Positions 16,022 to 23,305 of a DNA stretch of 38,684 bases are shown here, piece by piece. The DNA lies in the NCBI GenBank assembly GCA_902581145.1, contig CACHNE010000012.1, forward strand, positions 1 to 38,684, written 5' to 3'. The translations under genes were made by a program, and so were the position numbers. The notes below the pieces were generated by a model. The model saw only the letters and a program-made list of their open reading frames with translations, made no database searches and had not been told where the DNA came from. How positions within the stretch are numbered: position 1 is the first letter of the stretch; each line of letters opens with the position of its first letter. This stretch comes from an uncultured Bacteroidota bacterium (lineage in GTDB: Bacteria > Bacteroidota > Bacteroidia > Flavobacteriales > Flavobacteriaceae).

Positions 16022-18283
16022 ATGTTTAATATTAACAAACTTTCTTTTCTGATAGTCCTAATATTTAACCTTCAAATATTTGGACAATCCAATAATACAA
16101 TAGCAAATTTTAGTGGTGATCCAGCAAGTGATTTTAATAATGCAGAAAAAAAATATGGTGGTGATAATGTAGATTATTTTATAACATTTGATGCATCATA
16201 TCTGTATATTTCTGCTAAAAGAGTAAATGGCCAGTCATTTAATGAATGGGACCATTTAAATTTTTACTTAGATACCGATCCACAAACCACAACAAATTCT
16301 GGAAACGGTTCAACTGCTGGAGTCATTTGGGACGGTAATACACCAACACTCCCTTTTAATGCAGATTACAGAATAACCATTCGTCAAAATGGAGCTAGTT
16401 ATTGGATACATAAATATACTAGTAGCTGGGCAGATCAATCTGCTTCTGATTTGATGAATTGGGTAGGTGGTACTGCTCTACAATTAAGAATTCCCCTTAG
16501 CGATCTCGGTGATCCAAGCGCTGTTTATTTTGTAGCATACATGAGTTATAATGGCGGCTTTTATGCTATGAATCATGGTGATTACGCAATAACAGAATCT
16601 GCAGGTACAATAAGTGGTTATTATGGTGGTGTCGGATTAAAATCATCTGGAGCTGAATTGTGGTCCACTGCCAATAGTCCAATAACTGCAAGCGCTACTA
16701 ACCCAACCTCTGGAGGTAAATATGGTGAAGTAACAATCAGTGATAATGTTACTGTAAATAATTCTGAAGCTTCTGAATTTGAAATTATTTCTGGAGGAAA
16801 ACTTGAAATTCCTGCTGCATATTCATTAACAGTAACAGGTGATTTTAAATCAAATGGTGAGACAGTATTAAATTCAAATAACACTCAGTTTTCTTCAATA
16901 ATTGTTCAAGGCACTCCTACTGGTGATATTACTTACAAGCGTTATGTAAATACTGTTGGAAGTGATGAATGGGATCTTATTGGAACACCTGTTGGTGGCG
17001 ATAATTATATAAGTACATTCCTCTCTGCAAACTCAGGATCTTTGGCAACTAACGGAAGTTCTCCAACCACTTATGCAATTGGATACTATAATAACTCTTC
17101 GAATAGCTGGACTAACTATGACTCAGGTTCCGTTGTAAATAATTCTACCGCATTTGAACCTGGTAAAGGATATCAAATGGCACACTCATCTGGTGGAACT
17201 CTATCTTTCACTGGATCAATTCCTTCAAGTTCGGTTACTGAACCAGTTATTGATAATAGTAGCTCTGGAAGAAGATGGAATTTAGTTTCTAATCCTTATC
17301 CTTCATATTTAAATTTAAATAGTGCAGCTGATGGAACAAATAATTTTCTGGATATAAATACCGCAGTTGGGAATAAGAATATTGACGATAACTTTAAATC
17401 AGTTTATGGATGGAACCCTAATAAGACTGGTGGTCCAGGTTATGAGTCTTATGACTTTAATGATACTGAAAAATATATAGCACCTGGGCAAGGTTTCTTT
17501 ATAGCTGGGTATAGCACAAGCAGTACAGATTTAGATTTTACTCAGGCAATGCAAACATTTACAGGAGGTGATGATTTTGTTATAGGCGATCCTATTCAAT
17601 ATGAAGAGATTTATTTAAACCTTTACAATATTGATTTATTAATTGAACAAACTCATATTCGTTTTAGAGAGAATACCACTCTTGGATTAAATCCAGGTTA
17701 TGATGTTGGTAATTTCAATCAAAATGCAGCAATTACAACAAGATTACTTGAAGATGATAATGGAATCAATTTTGAACATCAAAACTTGCCACTGTCAGCC
17801 ATGGAAAACGCTGTTATTCCTCTTGTGATTAATCAAGCTGCTGGTCAAGAATTTAGAATTAATCTTCACACAGCAACAATTCCAGATCCTAATGTATATT
17901 TAGAAGACGTTGAAGAAGGAACCTTTACTAATCTTTATGAGGGTGACTTTGTTTACACGCCAACTAGTGATTTAAGTGTTGTTGGAAGGTTCTTCATCCA
18001 CATGAGTGCTGATACAATGAGTAATGAAGAAGTATCAACAAGTATGTTGAATGCTTACAAAGAAATAGATGCTAGCTATATCACTATTGAGGGATTAGCT
18101 ACTCAATCAAATGAAACTAAGGTTAGTTTATATAACATTCTTGGTAGAGAAGTATTGTCTACTACTCTAAACAATAACATGGGTACACAAACAATCTCAA
18201 CAATTGGATTGTCTGCTGGTATTTATGTAATTGAATTAGAATCAGGAAGTGATAGATTAACTAAGAAACTTTTAATACAATAA
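16022..18283 (+). CDS. T9SS type A sorting domain-containing secreted protein
   Basis: This is a 753-residue protein exported by the type IX secretion system. A signal peptide ends at IFGQS. Residues about 20-205 form a beta-sandwich (FITFDASYLYISAKR, DHLNFYLDTDPQ, LQLRIPLSDLG) that looks like CBM9 or DOMON-type ligand-binding domains, so it may bind sugar or haem. The middle (about 245-600) is made of beta-rich segments with GYQMAHSSGGTLSFTGS and WNLVSNPYPSYLNLN, found in large Flavobacteriia surface proteins. The last ~75 residues are the type A tail: VSLYNILGREVLS, then GLSAGIYVIELESG and RLTKKLLIQ. It is followed after 3 nt by a small Tat-like protein. Function is unknown beyond secretion and probable surface location. 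Confidence 0.88.
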   Translation: MFNINKLSFLIVLIFNLQIFGQSNNTIANFSGDPASDFNNAEKKYGGDNVDYFITFDASYLYISAKRVNGQSFNEWDHLNFYLDTDPQTTTNSGNGSTAGVIWDGNTPTLPFNADYRITIRQNGASYWIHKYTSSWADQSASDLMNWVGGTALQLRIPLSDLGDPSAVYFVAYMSYNGGFYAMNHGDYAITESAGTISGYYGGVGLKSSGAELWSTANSPITASATNPTSGGKYGEVTISDNVTVNNSEASEFEIISGGKLEIPAAYSLTVTGDFKSNGETVLNSNNTQFSSIIVQGTPTGDITYKRYVNTVGSDEWDLIGTPVGGDNYISTFLSANSGSLATNGSSPTTYAIGYYNNSSNSWTNYDSGSVVNNSTAFEPGKGYQMAHSSGGTLSFTGSIPSSSVTEPVIDNSSSGRRWNLVSNPYPSYLNLNSAADGTNNFLDINTAVGNKNIDDNFKSVYGWNPNKTGGPGYESYDFNDTEKYIAPGQGFFIAGYSTSSTDLDFTQAMQTFTGGDDFVIGDPIQYEEIYLNLYNIDLLIEQTHIRFRENTTLGLNPGYDVGNFNQNAAITTRLLEDDNGINFEHQNLPLSAMENAVIPLVINQAAGQEFRINLHTATIPDPNVYLEDVEEGTFTNLYEGDFVYTPTSDLSVVGRFFIHMSADTMSNEEVSTSMLNAYKEIDASYITIEGLATQSNETKVSLYNILGREVLSTTLNNNMGTQTISTIGLSAGIYVIELESGSDRLTKKLLIQ

Positions 18284-18286
18284 GTC

Positions 18287-18433
18287 ATGAAGAAGATAGG
18301 TATAAGTAGAAAACAGGCGATAAAGAAGATGGGTAAATATGCGGCATTAACTGCTATTGGAACCTTTGCTATTCTGAATCCTAAAAAAGCTCAGTCTCAG
18401 TCAAGCCCACCAGGACCTCCAGGTTGGGATTAA
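18287..18433 (+). CDS. 48-residue protein with Tat-like leader, downstream of a T9SS gene
   Basis: This small open frame encodes 48 residues and starts 3 nt after the T9SS protein stop, so it is almost certainly co-transcribed and translationally linked. Its N-terminus, ISRKQAIKKMGKYAALTAIG, has the shape of a twin-arginine leader (S-R-K in place of S-R-R, then a hydrophobic stretch). It is followed by NPKKAQSQ, a possible cleavage region, and a short tail SSPPGPPGWD rich in Pro and Gly. I recall similar tiny Tat-leader proteins next to T9SS genes in other Flavobacteriia, but their function is unknown. A strong terminator follows directly. The gene is real in my view; its role is not known. 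Confidence 0.72.
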   Translation: MKKIGISRKQAIKKMGKYAALTAIGTFAILNPKKAQSQSSPPGPPGWD

Positions 18434-18462
18434 TTTAAAAGTCTTTTTCTTAAATAAGAATT

Positions 18463-18507
18463 AAAAACCTTCATCCTAATTCTAATAGGGTGGAGGTTTT
18501 TATTTTT
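18463..18507 (+). terminator. Intrinsic terminator after the T9SS/Tat-leader gene pair
   Basis: AAAAACCTTCATCCT pairs, with a few G-T wobbles, with AGGGTGGAGGTTTTT across a 9-nt loop, followed by a T-rich tract. It separates this pair from the TlpA-like gene. Confidence 0.85.
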
Positions 18508-18535
18508 ATGGCATATCATTTGATGTGTTCCTCAT

Positions 18536-19027
18536 ATGAAACTTATATTTAGAAGCTTATCAATCATTCTTATTCTTTTGCTATTTTCCTGCAACGAACC
18601 ATTAAAAGATACTATTGAGATTGTAGATTTTGACGGTTTGTACAGTAAAATTGATTTATCAGTTGACAAAACATATGTGATAAATTTTTGGGCTACTTGG
18701 TGTGCTCCTTGTATTAAGGAATTACCTCATTTTGAAGAGGTAAATAAAGAATATAAAAATAAAAATACAGAGGTAATTCTTGTAAGCCTAGATTTCCCTT
18801 CACAAATTGAAAATAAATTAAAACCTTATCTGAAAAAAAATAAAATTAAATCTAAAGTAATTTTATTGGATGATTCTAAAATGAATACCTGGGTTCCAAA
18901 AGTTTCTGAAGACTGGGCTGGTGGTATTCCTGCTACTCTAATAGTAAACTCTTCTAACTATAATTTTTATCCAAAATCTTTCAACAAAGAGGAGTTAGTT
19001 GCCGAAATTAATAAAGTTATTGAATAA
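18536..19027 (+). CDS. TlpA-like thioredoxin-fold lipoprotein
   Basis: This 163-residue disulfide oxidoreductase is probably anchored on the periplasmic side: the leader ends in LLFSC (C19). The thioredoxin motif is FWATWCAPC (C56, C59), and the cis-proline loop is GGIPATLIV. The order TYVINFWATWC then LPHFEEVNKEY, EVILVSLDF and the C-terminal helix is the TlpA/ResA pattern, usually reductive. Partners could be cytochrome c maturation or repair of periplasmic thiols. It is followed at 24 nt by two rhodanese genes on the same strand, which suggests a shared role in handling sulfur or thiols outside the cytoplasm. Family call is firm; the partner is unknown. Confidence 0.9.
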   Translation: MKLIFRSLSIILILLLFSCNEPLKDTIEIVDFDGLYSKIDLSVDKTYVINFWATWCAPCIKELPHFEEVNKEYKNKNTEVILVSLDFPSQIENKLKPYLKKNKIKSKVILLDDSKMNTWVPKVSEDWAGGIPATLIVNSSNYNFYPKSFNKEELVAEINKVIE

Positions 19028-19051
19028 ATAATTTTTATATCTTTATTTTAT

Positions 19052-19360
19052 ATGAATCTAGACCAATCAAACTGGGAAAAGAAATTATTTTCTGAAAAAA
19101 ATGCAGTTGTAATAGACGTAAGAACATCTGAAGAGTTTGAACTTTCAAGAATTCCAAATTCTAAAAATATTGATTTTTACAATCCTCAAAATTTCATGCA
19201 GGAGATTGAAAAACTTGATAAAGACAACAGTTACTTTATTTATTGTCGAACCGGCGTTAGAAGTGCTAATTCATGCCAATTAATGAGTGAATTAGGATTT
19301 AAAAAAGTTTATAATTTACTTGGTGGTATTGTTAAATGGAAAGGTGAAATAAATAATTAA
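19052..19360 (+). CDS. Single-domain rhodanese-like protein, cytoplasmic
   Basis: Rhodaneses carry sulfane sulfur as a persulfide on an active-site cysteine. This 102-residue protein is one rhodanese domain without a leader. VIDVRTSEEFELSRIPNSKNI is the N-terminal motif, the active loop is YCRTGVRS with C65, and the domain ends with NLLGGIVKWKG. The loop length (6 residues) fits sulfur carriers rather than Cdc25-type phosphatases. It sits between the TlpA-like gene and a second rhodanese with a lipoprotein leader, so the pair could work on either side of the inner membrane. It may simply have arisen by duplication. Confidence 0.92.
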   Translation: MNLDQSNWEKKLFSEKNAVVIDVRTSEEFELSRIPNSKNIDFYNPQNFMQEIEKLDKDNSYFIYCRTGVRSANSCQLMSELGFKKVYNLLGGIVKWKGEINN

Positions 19361-19366
19361 TTAGAC

Positions 19367-19777
19367 ATGCTAAGATTTGTTTTTTTCTCTTTACTCCTTG
19401 TTAATTCATGTCAAATCTTTGAATCTAAAGAAATAAATACGATTTCTGACACTCAATTCACTGAAATTCAGCATACTGATTACATCTTAGTTGATGTTAG
19501 AACCCCTGAGGAGTATGAGTCAGGTCACATTCAAGATGCTGTAAATTTTGACTTTTACTCTGAATCATTTAAAAATGATATACTCACCCTGGAAAAAAGC
19601 TCGTCAATTATATTATATTGTAGAGCCCAGAATAGGAGTACAAAAACCGCTAATTTTCTAAAGGAAAATGGATTTAAAGAAATTGCAGTAAAAAAAGGTG
19701 GTATTACCTCTTGGGTTAAAAATGGAAATGATTTAGTGTATAATTTTTCTGATGAGATTAACTCCACAGCGGAGTAG
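19367..19777 (+). CDS. Rhodanese-like lipoprotein
   Basis: This is a second rhodanese domain (136 residues) that begins 6 nt after the first. It has a leader ending in LVNSC (C15), a plausible lipobox, so it is probably exported and lipid-anchored. The domain shows LVDVRTPEEYESGHIQDAVN, the active loop YCRAQNRS with C85, and KKGGITSWVKNG. The loop differs from the first copy (AQN in place of TGV), but the key Cys is kept. The gene overlaps the 3' end of the convergent nucleotidyltransferase gene by 20 nt. With the TlpA-like gene it forms a three-gene unit that may move sulfur or thiol equivalents in the periplasm. Confidence 0.9.
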   Translation: MLRFVFFSLLLVNSCQIFESKEINTISDTQFTEIQHTDYILVDVRTPEEYESGHIQDAVNFDFYSESFKNDILTLEKSSSIILYCRAQNRSTKTANFLKENGFKEIAVKKGGITSWVKNGNDLVYNFSDEINSTAE

Positions 19778-20642
19778 GATAAATACCTTCTCGTGTATAT
19801 GAAGCCAATTTTCTTACGCTATTATCTTTATCCTCTTTGTAGGTAACACCAAACCATTTTGAGTCTGAATCAACAACATCGATATTGATGATATTTTCAG
19901 AAAGTAATTTTTGAGCTGCAAAAGGCAGATAGATTTCACTTTTTTCTATATCATCTAAATTTTTGATTTCTTCTTTGATATATTCGTTAAGATGCTCGAA
20001 AAAATTAGATTTACAAAGCCAAAAATTCATAGACACATAATCTTTTTCACTCAAAATATTACCACTATCATTGTCAATAATAACATTTTTGTTTTTTTCG
20101 ATTTTTAAATGTTCGTTAATAGAATCAAGTTTACCATCTGACACCTTACAAACCCCTCTTGAAACAGATCCAAATTCTGAAAGAGTATTTTTTAATCTAT
20201 AACTAACCAGTCCATAATTGTTTTGATCATGAGAATGATTAAAAAATCGAGCTGCTTTTTGGAAAGCTTTTGAACCATAATAATCATCCGCATTTATAAT
20301 CGCAAAATCAGTATTAATATAATCCCTTGCGCACCAAACAGCATGAGCTGTTCCCCATGGTTTCTTTCTCCCTGAGTGAGCAATAATACCATCTGGCAGA
20401 TCATCAATATCCTGAATTACAACATCAAGTTTTACAGAGTCGTTGATTTTTTCTCTCAAATAGTTATAAAGAAAGTCTTTATTTTCACTTTTAGTAATTA
20501 ATACTATGTGATTAAAACCGCTTTTTATTGCATCATAAATGCTAAATTCCATTAAAAATTCACCATTTGGCCCTAATTCATCAAATTGTTTAAGCTTTCC
20601 ATATCTACTGCCACTACCTGCAGCCATTATTAATAATACCAT
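19758..20642 (-). CDS. Sugar-phosphate nucleotidyltransferase-like protein
   Basis: This is an NTP-transferase-fold protein (294 residues) of the kind that joins a sugar 1-phosphate to a nucleotide, releasing pyrophosphate. The nucleotide-binding signature is MAAGSGSRYGKLKQ (6-19), the base/sugar contact region is KPWGTAHAVWCA, and the metal-binding acid pair is INADDYYG. The C-terminal part has FWLCKSNFFEHL and SKWFGVTYKEDK. The exact sugar cannot be read from sequence. It follows the HPr-kinase-like gene by 3 nt and must be co-transcribed with it. A kinase plus a nucleotidyltransferase is the arrangement of sugar salvage pairs such as AmgK/MurU, but the kinase here is of a different family, so this is only a parallel. 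Confidence 0.85.
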   Translation of the reverse strand: MVLLIMAAGSGSRYGKLKQFDELGPNGEFLMEFSIYDAIKSGFNHIVLITKSENKDFLYNYLREKINDSVKLDVVIQDIDDLPDGIIAHSGRKKPWGTAHAVWCARDYINTDFAIINADDYYGSKAFQKAARFFNHSHDQNNYGLVSYRLKNTLSEFGSVSRGVCKVSDGKLDSINEHLKIEKNKNVIIDNDSGNILSEKDYVSMNFWLCKSNFFEHLNEYIKEEIKNLDDIEKSEIYLPFAAQKLLSENIINIDVVDSDSKWFGVTYKEDKDNSVRKLASYTREGIYPTPLWS

Positions 20643-20645
20643 ACT

Positions 20646-21764
20646 CTAAAAAATATCTTTAATCATCTTTAACATCTTATCATTATCATTATATGTTAAA
20701 TCATAAAATAAACTTGATTTAACCCAATCAATAAATGATTTTGCATGATTTAAATCTTTTGAAATCCAAGCATCAGGTAAAATTTGCTCTAAAGCTTTAC
20801 CTTTATTAACTGTTTTGATTTCATTTTTCAAATCATGACCAAATTTAACATTTAATACTTTATTACACCTTTTGTATAATATTAATTCATTGTTGTTAGT
20901 TGCAGGTAAATATTTTACATTACCCTTTATATCGTTAATATAATATTCTTCTAATTCATCAAATGATTTAAACAGGTTTTTAGCTGAACTATAAAAACCT
21001 TCTTTTATGGATATTGCTGACGGAAAATTATAATGTAATTCTTCATTACTCATTGGACTAAAATCATCAGCAATTAGAGAAAAATTATTTGCCATCAAAA
21101 TGGTGCTCAATGAACTTTTTCCATTTCCTGACTCCCCAGTTAGCATAAGACAATTATTCTTCTTAGAAAGTGTAGACCCATGAAACACTGCAGCCCAGTC
21201 AGATTCCTGCATATTATGAAAAAATGAGGTTAATTCCATTGATATTTTTCCCTGAAATTCATGCATTTCTGAAATACCCCAGCCCCCGATAAATTTATCT
21301 TGTTTAAATAGGTATATTCTTTTGTTTTTTTCTTGAACCCTAAATACTATCTGTTCATTATCTTCAGATTTAATATGCATAAATTTAGGATCAATAAGAT
21401 TCCTAAGATCTTTATTGGAATATTCAATTTTTACAACTCGATTATTGAATTTGAATTTACTGTAATAAGGGAATTTTTCATCCTTAATACTTAATTCTTT
21501 GTGTATTTTTTCTTTTGACTCTGTATTACATTCCTTTAAAAGTGAATCAATATCATTAAATATTTTACTGAGATTATTAGGTTCTAACTCATTGATCTCT
21601 GAAGAAAATTGGTTTATAGGGTATTTGTTGCTGTCAATTTTATTAAGTATTAAGCTTTTTAAAAGATTATTAATTATTATGTATTTATTAGATTTTTCAA
21701 ACCAGATAATATTTGTATCTGTATCAATTTTTTTTGAAATAAAATTTGAAAAATTCTTAATCAT
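20646..21764 (-). CDS. HPr-kinase-like P-loop protein with unassigned N-terminal domain
   Basis: The protein has 372 residues. The core (about 190-340) matches the catalytic fold of HPr kinase/phosphorylase. H195 in FHGS sits upstream of the P-loop TGESGNGKSS (209-218), followed by LIADDFSPM with the D233-D234 pair, the same spacing as the HprK catalytic site. It lacks the HprK N-terminal domain and HPr partners are not nearby. The first ~80 residues (IIWFEKSNKYIIINNLLKSLIL) look like a PqqD-type winged helix, but I am unsure. HprK-like proteins of this kind occur beside natural-product or peptide-modifying enzymes and in uncharacterised settings. It is co-transcribed with the nucleotidyltransferase (3 nt apart). 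Substrate unknown; ATP-dependent kinase activity is likely. Confidence 0.75.
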   Translation of the reverse strand: MIKNFSNFISKKIDTDTNIIWFEKSNKYIIINNLLKSLILNKIDSNKYPINQFSSEINELEPNNLSKIFNDIDSLLKECNTESKEKIHKELSIKDEKFPYYSKFKFNNRVVKIEYSNKDLRNLIDPKFMHIKSEDNEQIVFRVQEKNKRIYLFKQDKFIGGWGISEMHEFQGKISMELTSFFHNMQESDWAAVFHGSTLSKKNNCLMLTGESGNGKSSLSTILMANNFSLIADDFSPMSNEELHYNFPSAISIKEGFYSSAKNLFKSFDELEEYYINDIKGNVKYLPATNNNELILYKRCNKVLNVKFGHDLKNEIKTVNKGKALEQILPDAWISKDLNHAKSFIDWVKSSLFYDLTYNDNDKMLKMIKDIF

Positions 21765-21786
21765 CTAAATGTTATATATAAGAAAT

Positions 21787-21815
21787 AAAAAAACCCTCAC
21801 AAGGAGGGTTTTTTA
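21787..21815 (-). terminator. Terminator of the 64-residue protein gene
   Basis: On the minus strand AAAAAACCCTC, a short loop and GAGGGTTTTTTT form a hairpin with T run, 20 nt after the stop of the small gene. It separates that gene from the HPr-kinase-like gene downstream. Confidence 0.82.
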
Positions 21816-21834
21816 TAATAATATTAAATACATA

Positions 21835-22029
21835 TTACTTCCCTTTTAGGAATGGAAGTCCAGTTTTTGTATTTTCAACTACAGTTTTACCAGCAGGAAG
21901 ATCACAAGCGCCAGCTTTAGCCTCTTTTGCAAAGTAATAGATAGTCTGGTTTCTTCCTCCTTTTAATACTACGTCTTTTGAGTGAAGGAAGTAAGTTTTT
22001 CCTTTACTGTTTTGGTGTGAATAACCCAT
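21835..22029 (-). CDS. Conserved small protein (64 residues) of unknown function
   Basis: The protein begins GYSHQNSKGKTYFLHSKDVV, then LKGGRNQTIYYFAKE, and ends GLPFLKGK. I recall close relatives of about 60 residues with the same HxNSxGxTYYLH, GGRxQTIYFFAKE and TGLPxLKK segments in other bacteria and some archaea, with no known function. It has no leader, no membrane segment and a basic tail, so a cytoplasmic protein, perhaps nucleic-acid or ribosome associated, is possible. Having its own terminator suggests a single-gene unit, and often such genes are highly expressed. The gene is real; its role is unknown. Confidence 0.78.
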   Translation of the reverse strand: MGYSHQNSKGKTYFLHSKDVVLKGGRNQTIYYFAKEAKAGACDLPAGKTVVENTKTGLPFLKGK

Positions 22030-22184
22030 GTCTTTTTAGTTTTTAAATTATTAATATCTAAATATAGGGTATTTTTTTTCAAAAAAGAAGATTTTAACCA
22101 TATAAATCTCATTTTTATTAACAATTTTGGATTAAATGCTACTTTTTTTCTTCTCTGTTGGCAATTTTAAAACAACTTAAAAAT

Positions 22185-23222
22185 TTAGTTTTTGGCCAAA
22201 TTGTAAAAATTTTCAACGCGTATTTTAGCATTCTCTGAAATATCTTTCCAAAAAATATTTACATCTCCAAAATGATAATTTCTAATTAATTTAAGAAAGA
22301 AATTACCTTTTATTCCTTTCGGAACAGATGACCAAAGAAGTCCATCATTTATTTCTATATGAACTGAATTTGGATAAATCTTTTCATCGTAAAACAACAA
22401 TCCTTTGTGTTCTTCTATGTTTGCTGTTCGTGATTTATCCCAATTTATAGGATTCGTTACATATTGATTTTTTTTCCACGAGAAATGAGCTGGGTGTTTC
22501 CCCTTTTTAGGCTCTTTATTCAATCTAAACGTATTCCATGATAAATAACCTTTAGTTTCTTCAGGTTCTTTTAATGCATGAATTGTTTTAAATTCTTCTA
22601 AATCTACCCGAGTACCAGGTAAATAAGCAGCTACTAATTGATTCTGTAATTCCTTACCGTCAAAAAATTCTTTTAGTAGAGATTTACAATGATATGCACC
22701 TTGACTATGTCCAGCAATAATTATTGGTCTTCCGTTATTAAAATTATTCAAATAATAAATAAATGCTCTTCTAACATCATCATATGCAATTTCTCCAGCT
22801 CTCTTACCACCACTTGATGTGTAAGGTTCAAAAAATGATCTATAGTGAACTTGTCTATACAGAGGACTGTATATTCTACCTGCATTAGCCCATGCAGATG
22901 CCTGATATTTAATAGCTATATTTTTAACAGTCTTATTTTGCTCATTATCAAAAACATCAGAATTCCATGCGTCATTTTTTTTGCTCGTAAGAAGAGTAGG
23001 GTATATATAAAAAACATCTGCCTTTAAATTTTCTTTTTCAGTGGTATAAAAAATATCTATTATTGAATCATTTTTGTCTGGATGAGCAGCCCAGCATTCT
23101 AGGTTTTTATAATTGGGGCTTAAAGGAATTTGAGAATTTTTAAATTCTTTACTTGCGTATTTTGTTTTACAAGCAGTAAACACTGCACAACAAAAAAATA
23201 AAATTAGCCTAAATCTAATCAT
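22185..23222 (-). CDS. DUF3089 family alpha/beta-hydrolase-like lipoprotein
   Basis: This is a 345-residue lipoprotein: the leader ends in FTAC (C18). It matches the DUF3089 family of predicted alpha/beta hydrolases, with the segments FYIYPTLL, SPLYRQVHYRSF, YDDVRRAFIYYLNNFNNGRPIIIAGHSQGA, and the nucleophile S173 in GHSQG. The activity of the family is not established; lipase or esterase is a guess. It probably faces the periplasm or the outer-membrane inner leaflet. It is divergent from the CotH gene and has its own promoter-like site. Confidence 0.86.
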   Translation of the reverse strand: MIRFRLILFFCCAVFTACKTKYASKEFKNSQIPLSPNYKNLECWAAHPDKNDSIIDIFYTTEKENLKADVFYIYPTLLTSKKNDAWNSDVFDNEQNKTVKNIAIKYQASAWANAGRIYSPLYRQVHYRSFFEPYTSSGGKRAGEIAYDDVRRAFIYYLNNFNNGRPIIIAGHSQGAYHCKSLLKEFFDGKELQNQLVAAYLPGTRVDLEEFKTIHALKEPEETKGYLSWNTFRLNKEPKKGKHPAHFSWKKNQYVTNPINWDKSRTANIEEHKGLLFYDEKIYPNSVHIEINDGLLWSSVPKGIKGNFFLKLIRNYHFGDVNIFWKDISENAKIRVENFYNLAKN

Positions 23223-23233
23223 AAATACTTTGT

Positions 23234-23263
23234 TAAAAATAATAATTCAGCCACTCTGTCCAA
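23234..23263 (-). promoter_or_regulatory. Candidate promoter of the DUF3089 lipoprotein gene
   Basis: On the minus strand TTG (23263-23261), a 19-nt spacer and TATTTTTA (23241-23234) match the Bacteroidota promoter with one mismatch. It would start transcription close to the ATG, which lies 11 nt downstream of the -7 element. Confidence 0.4.
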
Positions 23264-23286
23264 TAAATTATATATAATTATATTTG
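23255..23286 (+). promoter_or_regulatory. Candidate promoter of the CotH-kinase gene
   Basis: TATATTTG (23279-23286) is an exact -7 consensus, 19 nt before the ATG. The -33 region is weaker (TCTG at 23255-23258, spacer 20). The site overlaps the divergent promoter of the DUF3089 gene, so the two may share control. Confidence 0.45.
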
Positions 23287-23305
23287 TTTTGACAATTATT
23301 ATACC

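Noticed and set aside
20646-21764. True HPr kinase/phosphorylase
   Set aside because: The P-loop and DD motif match, but the HprK N-terminal domain and signature after the core are not seen, so I call it HprK-like only.
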